Shown: positions 1 through 8,750, counted from the first letter of the stretch. The stretch is 10,585 nt of DNA from Lunasporangiospora selenospora (GCA_015680635.1 JAABOA010000161.1:11500-22084); one strand, 5' to 3'. Notes: generated by a model from the sequence alone, not told the origin. Made by a program: numbers and translations.

Positions 1-1
1 C

Positions 2-1345
2 AAAGGCGGTGTTTCTTCGTCGTTGCCTCCCTCCACGCTAACATCCTCGGGGTCAATCCAAGCAACGTCAGCACCTGCGGGAGTGCGACTTGATTCTGCG
101 ATTGTGCATCCAATGGCGCCAATGGGCTCCCCGTTTGATATTGCCAAGCTGACTGCCCTGGATCATCGTGCGCGCCTCGTTACTACCTCGCCCGTGCCCA
201 AGCAGTATCACCAACAGCAAGAATCACAACCGCCTACATCTGTGGTTCAATTGCATCATACCTTGTCTCCGCTCGTTCATAGCATTAGCGCAGATCCTAG
301 CCTCCATGATCCAAGACGACCTCAGCAGCGGCAGCAGCAACAACACCACCAATCCACCGGACCTAATTCAATGGTAATGGGTTACTCTTGGCATCCACAC
401 CCAGATGCAGCCAGAACAAGTCCAGAATCAATGGCCCCAGAACCTTCTCCAATTTCACCCGTAGCACCAATGAAGTTTGAGGAAGGTCGACGTGGCTCTG
501 TTGGCGGGGCCATCCCGCCTGAATTTGCAACCCCAGGGTTGGAGGCAAACATTTATCATCCTCCAGATTGGGATAATATGGAAGGAAACGGTCGGGAGCG
601 CGACTGGAGAACGAGTGGTAGCGAGTACCCACAGCAAGGGAGCGATCATTACTCTGGGATCCGTCCTCCCTATTACTCACAGCAGCAGCAACGGCGGCAG
701 CATCATCCACACGATGTGGTGAGTCCACGAGCCCAATATGCCGCACATTTCCACGGAGGTTACTTTGATCCAATGTCTGCTCCTTCAGCAGTTGCAGTGT
801 CAACATCTACGGCTACTTCGATGACGAGTGATCCATACCAGATGCCCGCATACACAGTCGAGGCGCTCCCTCGAGGTCGACGAGGAAGTATCCATCCCGA
901 TTATGGATACTTTGACCCAGCGCAAGGTCAATACCGAGTCCAGTCCGGATTTATGACGCAGAGTCCCGATGAGATCCCACCAGCCCATCAGCAGCTCGCT
1001 ATCCATTCAAGCCAGATGCATTCTCCAGACCGAGAGGCCAATGTGGGCGAGTCTCAGTTGGGAGAGGTTGGAGGGTATCCCGAGCATGAGTTCATGATGA
1101 GCAATCCTAGAGTCGCCATGGGCATGCCTACCAAGAGTAAACGTCGATCGATCCAATTCTTGGATACAGTTGAGCTAATTCCTGCACATCGCAAAGCAGA
1201 TTATAACCGTCGGTCGGATAAGCATGCGACCTTCAAGATTCTAACAACCGAGATGAAGGTTGAGATCCGTGACGAGTTGAATGCGTACAAGATGAGGGAG
1301 ATGGCTGTCCATGTGGATAGCATGAGCAACACGGCCTTCCACTGA
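2..1345 (+). CDS. 3' part of a disordered regulatory protein with a Bni4/Afr1-like PP1-docking C-terminus
   Basis: The frame is open from the window edge (codon at 2-4) to TGA 1343-1345, giving 447 visible residues. The true start lies upstream; the TTG at 23 is an internal Leu codon. Most of the protein is low complexity: rich in Pro, Ser, Gln and His, with Gln/His runs near 322-352 and 679-705 and no globular pattern. Two RRGS motifs (488-499 and 878-889), each followed by Val or Ile, fit the basophilic PKA-type consensus. The last 67 residues (1142-1342) are different: RRSIQF, then a DT..., DYNRR, ATF, LT, IRDELN, EMAVH and NTAFH pattern. From memory, Bni4 and Afr1 end in a related RVxF-plus-(Y)DRR...ELN...EM-VH module, and Bni4 uses it to recruit the PP1 catalytic subunit Glc7 to the bud neck. 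A PP1-targeting role here is inference. No membrane segment or DNA-binding domain is visible in this part. Confidence 0.7.
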   Translation, partial: KGGVSSSLPPSTLTSSGSIQATSAPAGVRLDSAIVHPMAPMGSPFDIAKLTALDHRARLVTTSPVPKQYHQQQESQPPTSVVQLHHTLSPLVHSISADPSLHDPRRPQQRQQQQHHQSTGPNSMVMGYSWHPHPDAARTSPESMAPEPSPISPVAPMKFEEGRRGSVGGAIPPEFATPGLEANIYHPPDWDNMEGNGRERDWRTSGSEYPQQGSDHYSGIRPPYYSQQQQRRQHHPHDVVSPRAQYAAHFHGGYFDPMSAPSAVAVSTSTATSMTSDPYQMPAYTVEALPRGRRGSIHPDYGYFDPAQGQYRVQSGFMTQSPDEIPPAHQQLAIHSSQMHSPDREANVGESQLGEVGGYPEHEFMMSNPRVAMGMPTKSKRRSIQFLDTVELIPAHRKADYNRRSDKHATFKILTTEMKVEIRDELNAYKMREMAVHVDSMSNTAFH

Positions 1346-1580
1346 GTCTTTCTGTTGGGTTTTTTAATAGTAGAAGAGTTTACCTTTTTTTATTTTGTAT
1401 TCTAGCTCAAACCCCAATGTCTCTTACTAAAAAAAAATAATCAGAAACTCAAAGAATGGAGGCGGGGGCCGAGAGGAATTGAGGAAAAGTGAGGACAGGG
1501 GGCACGGAAAAAGTTGGCGGGGACACGATGGATAGGATCAAGGTTAGGAACCCGTGGGAAGAATTGGACCATAGCGTGGA

Positions 1581-1600
1581 GGAGTAAAAAGGAGTAAAAA
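1581..1600 (+). repeat. Tandem decamer GGAGTAAAAA x2
   Basis: Two perfect adjacent copies of GGAGTAAAAA lie in the purine-rich intergenic DNA. They are probably slippage-derived low complexity; no function is apparent. Confidence 0.8.
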
Positions 1601-1783
1601 GGATTGTTGGACAACGTGGGTTGCACAAATGAACAGCTCCTTCCTTTGATCCATCTATCTTAGGGCGACGGGAGCAATGTGCCAGGGCAGGAAAGGGGTG
1701 AGAGGCCTATGCACAGCTCTTGTTGATTGTGGGCGGAGAGAGGAGACGAAGGGCGGAGGGGACGCATCCCTGCTTGTTTGTTT

Positions 1784-1814
1784 GCGTCTATGAGACGCTT
1801 GTTCTACGCTTGTT
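1784..1814. repeat. Short hairpin and overlapping 9-nt direct repeat
   Basis: GCGTCT (1784-1789) and AGACGC (1793-1798) form a perfect 6-bp inverted repeat with a 3-nt loop. Overlapping it, ACGCTTGTT occurs at 1795-1803 and again at 1806-1814. A 10-bp palindrome, AGCCTAGGCT, follows at 1851-1860. These could be regulatory binding sites, but nothing identifies a factor. Confidence 0.6.
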
Positions 1815-2368
1815 TGCAATAGGGTATGCAAGCGCGTTGGATACAGACCTAGCCTAGGCTTTGGAAAGTGTACACATGAAGAAGAGGGGAGGGAAGGGGA
1901 GGAGTGAGAATGCCTGAACTGCCATGGACGGGAGCGGTCCGCTTAGCGAGCTGGCCTTCAATCAGGATCCGTCTGCAGGCACCGGTCGAATTTTGCAGCA
2001 TTGCACTTCATATCCCGACAACTAGGAGATGGTATGACTCGATGGCCCAGAGGTTCGCCTTTTCGCCTCATGGCCCTCTTACAGCCTTTCTCACTCCCCT
2101 CCCCCACGTTAGGTCTTTTTGAAAAGCCTGCAGTCTAGAGCCGGGGTTTGCCAGCGCAACCAAGGCACGGCCAGAGGAAAAGGGCCGTTGTTCACAGCTC
2201 CGCTTGTGTTCTGGGATCCAACTTTGCTCTCTTTTTATAGGGGAAAGTGAAGAGGGGGGCAGGTCTTGCATGGTCCCCGACAAGCGGACGGGCGACCAGA
2301 ACCTGGCCCCAGCCTGCTCCCCGACGTTATGACTCTTGACAATCGATGGGCCAGAGTCCGCTCAAAAA

Positions 2369-2590
2369 ATTGCCTTTGTTTGCTCTTTTTTATTTTTTTG
2401 GCTTCTTTTTCTTTTCTTTTCTTTCATCTCTTTGCCAACTTTTCTTCTTTTTCTTTCTCCCACCTTTCCTTTCCTCCCACTTTCACCCCTCCCTTCTTCT
2501 TCGTCTTTGCCCACCTACCGCACACGCCATCGGTTGGTTCTCTCCACATTCCTATCACTCGACTTTTTTTTTTATTTCATCTCAAGCACA
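2369..2590 (+). promoter_or_regulatory. Pyrimidine-rich 5' leader/promoter of the transporter gene
   Basis: About 200 bases are dominated by C and T with many TTTT, CTTTT and CCTTT runs, directly before the ATG at 2608. Such CT tracts commonly lie around fungal transcription start sites. Two upstream ATGs argue that transcription begins inside or after this tract. The ATG at 2346 opens an out-of-frame reading frame that overlaps the main start and ends at 2687. The ATG at 2329 is in frame with the main start. Confidence 0.5.
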
Positions 2591-2607
2591 ACATCTCGCG
2601 TCATCCC

Positions 2608-4767
2608 ATGGCTGTGTCGAACGAAGGACAGTCATACGCTCTCGAGAAGAAGCACTCGCACGAGTCTTCGACCTCTATCTCGTCTGATGGCAACCACAGC
2701 GGAGAGAAGTACCACGGCGAGGCCGGCGCTGGCGCCGTAGATCTCTTGGCCGAGCGTCCCTCTCAGGGAGGCAACTTGGCCGCCTTCTTTAACATTGTCT
2801 GTGTCGTTGCAGGAACTGGCACCTTGAGTTTGCCCTACAGTTTGGCCAAAGGTAAAAAAAGAAAAAAGGCACAGTACACCTCAATCACCACCAAGTGCAA
2901 CCCTTATCAGCAAACATATCCACTTGCGTACCCCACCAAACCGTGTACCAAAAAAAAAAAAAAAGCAGGCACCATGTCGACTTAAACCTTCAGTACCTGT
3001 GTATCACCTTCGCGTCACACCTCCTTTCATCTATTCACTCCAGGGATGCGAACTGGCCAACAAATAGTCTAACTTTGTTGTGGTGACTCGGACCAACAAC
3101 AATGAAGGATACAATTACAAAACGTTGACACGAACCTTCTCTTTCGTCAGAACAACGTGAACCCTAGCAGTAGTCTTGTCGAACCTTTTTTTTCTGATAT
3201 TTCTCTCTCCCTCCTTTATCCTCTAGGTGGTTGGATTGGTGTTGGTATCCTGTTCTTGTCGGTGATCATGTCGATCTACACGGGTATCCTCATCATCAAG
3301 TGTATCTACTACACTGGACGTAGCCGTTTGGCCTCGTACCAGGAAATTGGTCAGCATGCCTTTGGTCGGATAGGTTTGATCGCCTGCTGGTTCTTCCACA
3401 CCTCGATCGTCTTGGGTGCTCCCGTTATGTACTTTATTCTTTCAGGAACCGAAATCCGTCGTTTGACTGTGGACCACATCTCGGCCAATATTTCGGAGAA
3501 GGCCTGGATCTGGATCTGTTGCTCGCTTGTCTCTATCCCCTTTGTGCTTATGAAGGGTCTCAAGGAAGTTGCTCTCTTGAGGTAAGGAGCAATATATAAG
3601 AAAACCTGGGCAGAGGATGGGGTAGGAGAAGAGAGTAAGGGGAGGGGATTTAGGGCATCACCGCAGTATGGATTGTGACTAAGATGACAGGTCAGATAAG
3701 CAAACAACGACAACAGCAACAACGGCAAACGACAAAGAGTACTAGCGGAGCTTGACTGAGAGGATAGTACTCGCACGATTCGCAGATGTGTCATATTTTA
3801 TTGTGGCGGAGCAACGACGCAGAGTCAAAGAATGACGGGGAGCGAGGCGAGGGGAGCCAGGAGGAGACCAGAATCTGCGGGCATCTAGCCTTTCAGATAA
3901 CGGGATCAAGACATTGGGTACCATGACAGGGGGTTGAGAGCCTATCCAGAGTATCCAGGGTGCTAACTCAGTCGAATTTTTTTTCTTGTTATATCTATTC
4001 CGGCTCTTAGTATCTTTGGAGTTATTGCAACCGCTGTTCTCGTTATCGTTACCATGGTCGACTCTGCAATGGATTACAAGAATTACCAGGGCACCTTTGA
4101 ACATGATCCTGTCATTCTCCGGAACTTGCCCATCACCGTTGCAACAATCTCGGTCTGCTTCGGAGGCAACGTCGTCTACATGCACGTCGAAGAGTCGATG
4201 AGATACCCCCGGAGCTGGAACAAGGTCCTTGTCTGGGCCATGATTGCCTGCTGCACTATGTACGCGATGGTGGCCATCCCTGGTTACTTGACCTACGGTC
4301 CTTCCGCCAAGTCGCCTATCTTGTTGAGCTTGCCTGATGGCGTTTCTAGCAAGATTGCGACTATTATGATCGTCGCCCACGTGTTGCTTGCCGCACCTGT
4401 GTTGATGACTTCCTTCGCTCTCGAGCTTGAGCGTGTCATGGGTGTGACCGTCGAGAAGTTGGGCTTGGTCAAGGAGCGTATCTACCGAACCGTTGTGCGC
4501 TTGGTCATTATGGGTGCTGTCGGAGGCGTTGCTTGCCTGGTCCCTTACTTTGACTCGTTCCTTTCCCTATTGGGGGCTTTGGGCAACTGCATGTTGATTT
4601 ATGTGTTGCCTATTGCCTTTTACTGGAAGTTGATCGGATGGAGGCAAATGCCCTGGTACGAGTTGGTCTGGTGCGGCATTATCCTGATCATTGGATTGAT
4701 CAGCTGTGTCATTGGATCGATTGACGCGATCAAGTCCCTCCACGAAAAATTCAACCAAGGAAACTAA
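2608..4767 (+). CDS. AAAP-family amino acid transporter (AVT-like), three exons
   Basis: Predicted integral membrane carrier moving amino acids across the vacuolar or plasma membrane, probably coupled to protons (family knowledge). Exons are 2608-2851, 3227-3581 and 4011-4767 (stop TAA 4765-4767), giving 451 residues, a usual length for the family. Joining restores AK|GGWIGVG and ALL|SIFGV, both typical of the family. Residues 1-57 are a hydrophilic Ser/His/Gly-rich cytosolic tail. About 11 hydrophobic spans follow, near 58-80, 83-106, 128-153, 174-192, 199-217, 240-258, 272-293, 310-336, 359-380, 382-406 and 414-436. GTGTLSLPY (70-77 region) is the family signature in span 1, and CFGGNVVYMHVEESMRYP (249-266) is the conserved stretch around span 6. 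The start ATGG at 2608 is chosen because family similarity begins soon after it and the upstream in-frame extension is only a translated pyrimidine tract. Substrate and membrane cannot be told from sequence; yeast Avt proteins are the nearest named relatives I can suggest. Confidence 0.92.
2852..3226 (+). other. Intron 1 of the transporter (375 nt, phase 1)
   Basis: Donor G|GTAAAA at 2852 and acceptor TCTAG ending at 3226, with CTGAT at 3194-3198 as branch point followed by a pyrimidine tract. Joining G with GT makes a Gly codon within the conserved AKGGW motif. The intron contains an A14 tract near 2950-2963 and in-frame stops, so retention would truncate the protein after span 1. Confidence 0.9.
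3582..4010 (+). other. Intron 2 of the transporter (429 nt, phase 2)
   Basis: Donor GTAAGG at 3582 and acceptor CTCTTAG ending at 4010, with a textbook branch point TGCTAAC (CTAAC 3963-3967) 43 nt before the acceptor and a T-rich tract between. The donor itself creates an in-frame TAA at 3583-3585, so retention truncates the protein at residue 199. I searched it for a C/D-box small nucleolar RNA and did not find a convincing C box. Confidence 0.9.
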
Positions 4768-5750
4768 ACGACAATCGCGTTTTCTCCAAGGATAAATTTG
4801 GGGGTGGAATGAGCAATCTTTAACGGGAAAATGAGGAGGGGGTTTTTTTGGTTTCTCATTTTGATCCGACAGGATTGTCTTTCATCTTGCTGACCTCCAA
4901 TTCACTCGAGCCCGCCACAAGTCTTCTTCTCTTCTTGAGGCTTGCCGAACATACATACCTACACACACAGACATACACGCATACATGGCGACTTTCTGTT
5001 TGTTCTTTTTTTCTTTTTTTTTTCCACTCGTGTTTTTCCTTTCTATTGTAATTATACCTTTTCTTCCGCATCCCATTTTCTTCTCCTCCAGCTTTGCCCT
5101 TTCTCATGCAGACAAGGGAGAACATCTCATACTTAGATACTCTGAAAAAAGGCATCCGTAATAATATAAATCTCATTTGATTTAGGATTACACTTTGGGT
5201 CTAGAGAAGAGGGATGAAAGGTTAGCGACCAGGGCTCTTCCACGTGGAGACTGATTCTGTACGTACTCTAGTACGGCAAATAGGCGAGTGACTATGAAAA
5301 AAAAAATGAATGATCGACAAAGTTGCATGGTAAACAGCAACAACAACCTCAAAGAGGCGATGTTATGTTTCTGATTGCGCATTGTAAAGTGTCACATCGA
5401 GGCCTTTATTGGTTCAGCTCAAAGAGTTCATAGTCTTTTTGTTGGAAATGACCGCGGGTCTCGGTCCAAAAGCCAGGTGACCTCTCTTGCGATTGCGACA
5501 ACAGTGATAGATGTATGCGAGATACCCCATAACAGTGTAAGAACGCTACGTAATCAGTCTGTACTAGGGCGACTTTAGTAGCTGTAAATGGGAGTAAACA
5601 CTGCGTTGGGGATGGAAAAGGGCAGAACGGATGGATGCAAGGTAAATATGATGATGATGGTGGTGGTAGCAGTGGTTTATTCATCCATATCCACATGGCA
5701 TTCGGAAAAAATAAGCACAGAGGCAAAAAAAAAGTACGTTTTTACTCATT
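4768..5750. other. Intergenic: transporter 3' region and low-complexity DNA
   Basis: A GATAAAT at 4790-4796 and an AATATAAA-like stretch at 5161-5168 could serve as polyadenylation signals for the transporter. A CA/TA-rich tract occupies 4950-4986, and T-rich tracts lie at 5003-5030. An ATG/GTG-triplet run is at 5648-5668. Frames are short and of skewed composition; I see no gene. Confidence 0.55.
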
Positions 5751-5753
5751 GGG

Positions 5754-5773
5754 ATCCACGCAAACGCGTGGAT
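5754..5773. repeat. Perfect 8-bp hairpin, 4-nt loop
   Basis: ATCCACGC (5754-5761) and GCGTGGAT (5766-5773) are perfect reverse complements around the loop AAAC. It lies 54 nt before a second strong hairpin, so the two may belong to one structured RNA or may be coincidental. Confidence 0.75.
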
Positions 5774-5784
5774 GTGTATCCAGC

Positions 5785-5826
5785 CCAATCTTTCCTGAGG
5801 ACTGATGAGCAATATGCAGAAGTTGG
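5785..5826 (+). other. Hammerhead-ribozyme-like core (imperfect, doubtful)
   Basis: In the order expected for a type III hammerhead the strand shows: CCAA (5785-5788), T C, a TCC/GGA mini-stem (5793-5801), CTGATGA (5802-5808), a GCA/TGC mini-stem (5809-5817), GAA (5819-5821) and TTGG (5823-5826), which pairs with CCAA. Departures from the consensus are an extra TT before stem I, an extra A between stem II and GAA, G instead of A at the position pairing with the conserved U, and stems of only 3-4 bp. It may be a decayed element or chance. Confidence 0.15.
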
Positions 5827-5827
5827 A

Positions 5828-5850
5828 CTGGGGGCGTCCCCCAGATTTTT
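5828..5850 (+). repeat. Perfect 7-bp GC-rich hairpin followed by T5
   Basis: CTGGGGG (5828-5834) and CCCCCAG (5838-5844) pair perfectly around CGT, and ATTTTT follows at 5845-5850. The T5 could end an RNA polymerase III transcript, but no A or B box is evident upstream, so a Pol III gene is not supported. Confidence 0.7.
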
Positions 5851-6342
5851 CTTGTTGCCTTCTCACTCTCTCTCACTCTCGAGGGTCATTATTTTGAGAG
5901 ATGGCTTGGCGACCTTCCCCCTCCCCCCTTCCCCAACCTTTACTTCGTTGTCAACAATGGCTCTACTGTTTATAATTTATATTGCGATCGATCATCGAAA
6001 ATGAGAGGGAACTCTCGAGCCAAAGAAGTCGAAAAATAATGAGTGGATAGATAGAGATGGAAGCGCTCCAAATTACCCTCCTTCCTTCCCTTCAGGAAGA
6101 TTAGTAGAGTTGAAGGTGAGGTTAAGTTCACAGCTTTATCATTTACACATTGAGCAGGAACAAAGGCGGCGCTTGAACGTTCTAAACAATAGACTTGGCT
6201 AATGACTCTGAAACTGGGCAGTGAGTCCTGGCGTCTGTGCCAGGGAGGTATCTAAAGTGTGCAGTGGATTTTTTTTGCCAAGTCCTCCCCTACATTTGAA
6301 TTTGCTTCTCGTTACACCTCTATCTTAACATTCATTGTGTGT

Positions 6343-6354
6343 GGGGGGGGGGGG
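6343..6354 (+). repeat. G12 homopolymer
   Basis: Twelve consecutive G follow GTGTGT. Such runs are prone to length error in sequencing and to slippage. No additional nearby G runs make a convincing quadruplex. Confidence 0.85.
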
Positions 6355-7243
6355 TGCCAAGGATCACAGGGAATCGACCATCCAACACGCCACTAGCCCT
6401 TTTTCTCAAGTTATGAAATAAATAAAGTAGTGTAGAAAGGAATGGGAAATACGATCATGTCAGGGTCAAATGTTAATTGGGCCAAGATCAGATTGTTCCT
6501 TCTTCACATCGAGATAGGGAGTGAGGTCAACAGAGGCAGTTTTGCCTTCATGCAAAGATGGATTCAGGGATTTGGGCGCGCACAGACCAAGGGAGGAATG
6601 TTCACTTTAGTCGTGCATTCACATGCTGCCCCATCGTAAAAGAACAGCAACGTCTTTTGGAGAACGGGGACAAAAGGGAATAGATCTCCGAGGATTGGAG
6701 AGGGAAGAAGAGGAAGAGAGCAGGACAATACAATGCAACTCTGTTTCGTCGTTAGGCGCCACGTTGTTTTTTATTCCCTCCCTCCGTCTTCGGACAATAG
6801 CTCCGGGAACTGGAGTAAAAGACTCGAACGACTCAGGGCAGAAACAATTGTGGGGTTGCGCAGTCTCCAAGACGTAGGAGCACGGAGAGTGGAGGCCAGG
6901 AGAATATCATAGTATAATAGGAGATGGCCACATCTATGGCAGATGTAGCGCCTTTATCTGATAGACAAAGCAAGGGGGCAAGTGATGATTGCTTGGACAA
7001 CGGGGTTCTGTCACAGGTAGCCCTGATGTCCGATTGAGATCAGTTCGTTGGCATTTTGTGGGGTTGGGAGCATGACCAAATCTTTTGCCAAGAGACGGAG
7101 GGTCCCTAGCCAGAACAGGTGCTCGCTCAAAGTGAGCAAATGTTCAACTGTGCATGTGTGACAACAGCAAACTACAACAGTGGGCTTTTGGACAGGAGTG
7201 GGGCTCTGAGCCACAACGTGGGCAGAATGCTTGTGGAGACAGT

Positions 7244-7254
7244 GGGGGGGGGGG
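7244..7254 (+). repeat. G11 homopolymer
   Basis: Eleven consecutive G occur within otherwise mixed sequence. The reading frames crossing it depend on its exact length, so any apparent open frame here (for example 7154-7363 on +) is unreliable. Confidence 0.85.
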
Positions 7255-7497
7255 AGGATGTTCTACACCGAAATTCGGGCACAAGGGCAGTGGATCAGCA
7301 CAAGTAGCTCCTTGGGACCCTGCCTACTACACTGGACAGGAACAGGTGCTTGTCAGCGAATAATCGCAACGAGTATATCCCTGGTATCCATACTCCTGGT
7401 CATTGACGGAGATATTCTGCATCCCAAGACTTAGACGCTAGAGAATGCGGGAGAGCTCTCATCAATGCCAAGACAGGCGTCCAACTTTTAGTCTCTA

Positions 7498-8439
7498 ATT
7501 GCTGCTTGAAGCAAACGTTGTGGCACGAGTCATGGTCTTATTGCCTTGACCACCACCAAGCATAGCAAAGAGTACGACACATAACGCATTGTGCTCAAAG
7601 GTGAATTGGTAAAAGGTTTCGCAAATGAACACGGCGGGTGCATCACAGCAGGACGCACAATTGATGACATTAAGCAACAAAGGCAAGCTCACCAATACTA
7701 TTGCTCGTGTTCTTTGAGGTACAAAGGACCATTTGGCCGAGTAGTGCCTGATCATGACATAGGCAAGTCTGTTGGTGTAGCACTGTTGTGGTGTGAGGAG
7801 AGAGGCTTTGAAGGGAGAGAAGAGTGCCCGCTTTGATCGTTGTTTTTGTACAATAGGAGTGTTGCACGAATTTGCATCATGCTCTCTGCGTCTTTGGAGA
7901 GGGGTTCTTGGCAGGGGTACAAGAACATGGACAAATGCGTAGTACTCTTCGCCCTTTTGTCAGTTTCCCTCCAACCCAAAAGGAGAAAGAAGCCAGGTCG
8001 CCCTTAGGTCCGTGGTATTGTCCGTGTTGACCATGTCGCTGCCGTTGATGTGACTTTCATATGTCAACGACACTGCACTGCTAAAAAAGGGGTCTGTGGT
8101 CAACAGGAGAGGTCACTCAAGTTACTCCCATCCACTTTTCTGACATTGACTCTCAAAATACATTGGATGGAGTACCGCCCACTGAAAAGCTTCCCTCGCC
8201 CCCAATGCTCGTGCCACATCGCTCGACTGAAGTACTCCCGAGGCAGAAAGTCACCGTGTGAGAGGTTGGAAGAACAAAATCGAGTTGCATGCAGCGGGAG
8301 AGCGAGGACAAGAGTGGGGTGCTGTCGAGGATTTACACTTCCATTGTCGCTTTAGACCTACAACTGTTTTTTTTTCTGTGTCCATCTGGGCATGTCCAGA
8401 GGTTTTACTCTGGTCCACGAGGATACAAACAATGAGCAA
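7498..8439 (-). pseudogene. Possible decayed coding region of unknown family
   Basis: One minus-strand frame runs through about 314 codons with four stops (8251-8253, 8122-8124, 8113-8115 and 7960-7962), where a random sequence would show about a dozen or more. The longest clean piece is 154 codons (7498-7959). It reads like protein in places, with hydrophobic stretches near 7650-7690 and 7540-7570 and several Cys. The opposite strand in the same codon register is also open, from 7591 to 8355 except for stops at 7834-7836 and 8005-8007, as happens when one strand is or was coding. I cannot decide which strand coded, do not recognise a family, and found no RNY-type codon bias in a sample I checked. 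It could be a decayed transposon or cellular gene, or chance. Confidence 0.25.
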
Positions 8440-8645
8440 CTGATAAAAACCCTATGGGTGCATTCTGCTGGTGCAATTGGTATGTCGGTCGAATATCTCA
8501 ACCTAGTGTCAGGTTAGGTAACGAAGGCGGGGCATAGGCAGCGAAAATGGAGGAGTCGCAGGAAAAAACTGATGTGAGTTAGGAGAAGGATGAGGAAAGA
8601 GGTGGGGCAGAAAAGGGATATGAGAGGGACGCGTGCCATCCTAGG

Positions 8646-8675
8646 CTAGCAGACTACGACATGCGACTCTGCTAG
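8646..8675. repeat. 8-bp inverted repeat, 14-nt loop
   Basis: CTAGCAGA (8646-8653) and TCTGCTAG (8668-8675) are exact reverse complements. No flanking duplication marks it as a transposon end. Confidence 0.7.
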
Positions 8676-8734
8676 ATGAAACCACCACTCACTACTCAGA
8701 ATAGCCTGAAAAAATTCTTTGGGGTAAAATGGTA

Positions 8735-8750
8735 AAGGGAGATCTCCCTT
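8735..8750. repeat. 16-bp perfect palindrome
   Basis: AAGGGAGATCTCCCTT is its own reverse complement with no spacer. It could be a dimeric factor site or chance; such a palindrome is expected in roughly one of six windows of this size. Confidence 0.8.

Larger units (their letters stand above)
1346..2328. other. Intergenic region, no gene seen
   Basis: This stretch separates two tandem + strand genes. The first 100 bases are T- and A-rich (1358-1440) and probably hold the 3' UTR of the upstream gene, although no perfect AATAAA is present. From 1441 to about 1780 the + strand is purine-rich. Short open frames here have no coding character. Small repeats are listed separately. A TATA-like TTTTATAG at 2233-2240 could belong to the transporter promoter, but this is weak. 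Confidence 0.6.
5851..7497. other. Intergenic region, no recognisable gene
   Basis: Translated frames on both strands here are short and match nothing I know. A CT repeat lies near 5862-5880 and a purine-rich stretch at 6685-6722. The region holds two long G homopolymers listed separately and a GAACGTTC dyad (6175-6182) resembling a heat-shock-element pair. On the minus strand near 7180-7300 the reading gives Pro- and Cys-rich segments with a CPRC motif, broken by stops; not enough to call a gene. Confidence 0.5.

Noticed and set aside
2266-2607. In-frame N-terminal extension of the transporter
   Set aside because: It is a translated pyrimidine tract (Phe/Leu/Ser runs) without family similarity; ATG 2608 gives the usual N-terminal tail.
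3582-4010. Possible intronic C/D-box small nucleolar RNA
   Set aside because: CTGA-like D boxes occur, but no RTGATGA C box with terminal stem pairing was found.
3742-4380. 212-codon open frame on the minus strand
   Set aside because: It is antisense to transporter exon 3 and intron 2. The sense exon has clear family motifs and membrane spans, so this is a shadow.
5668-5850. RNA polymerase III gene ending at the T5 after 5845
   Set aside because: An A-box-like TAGCAGTGG is incomplete and no B box (GTTCRANNC) is present.
6811-6830. tRNA-like T-loop (GTTCGAGTC on the minus strand)
   Set aside because: The flanking bases do not form the T stem, and no acceptor or D arm can be built around it.
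6343-7254. G-quadruplex from G12 and G11 runs
   Set aside because: The two runs are about 900 bp apart, and neither has three further nearby G tracts; they are treated as homopolymers.
7154-7363. Gly/Cys-rich 69-codon frame on +
   Set aside because: It crosses the G11 run, has no start context or family signature, and its frame depends on homopolymer length.
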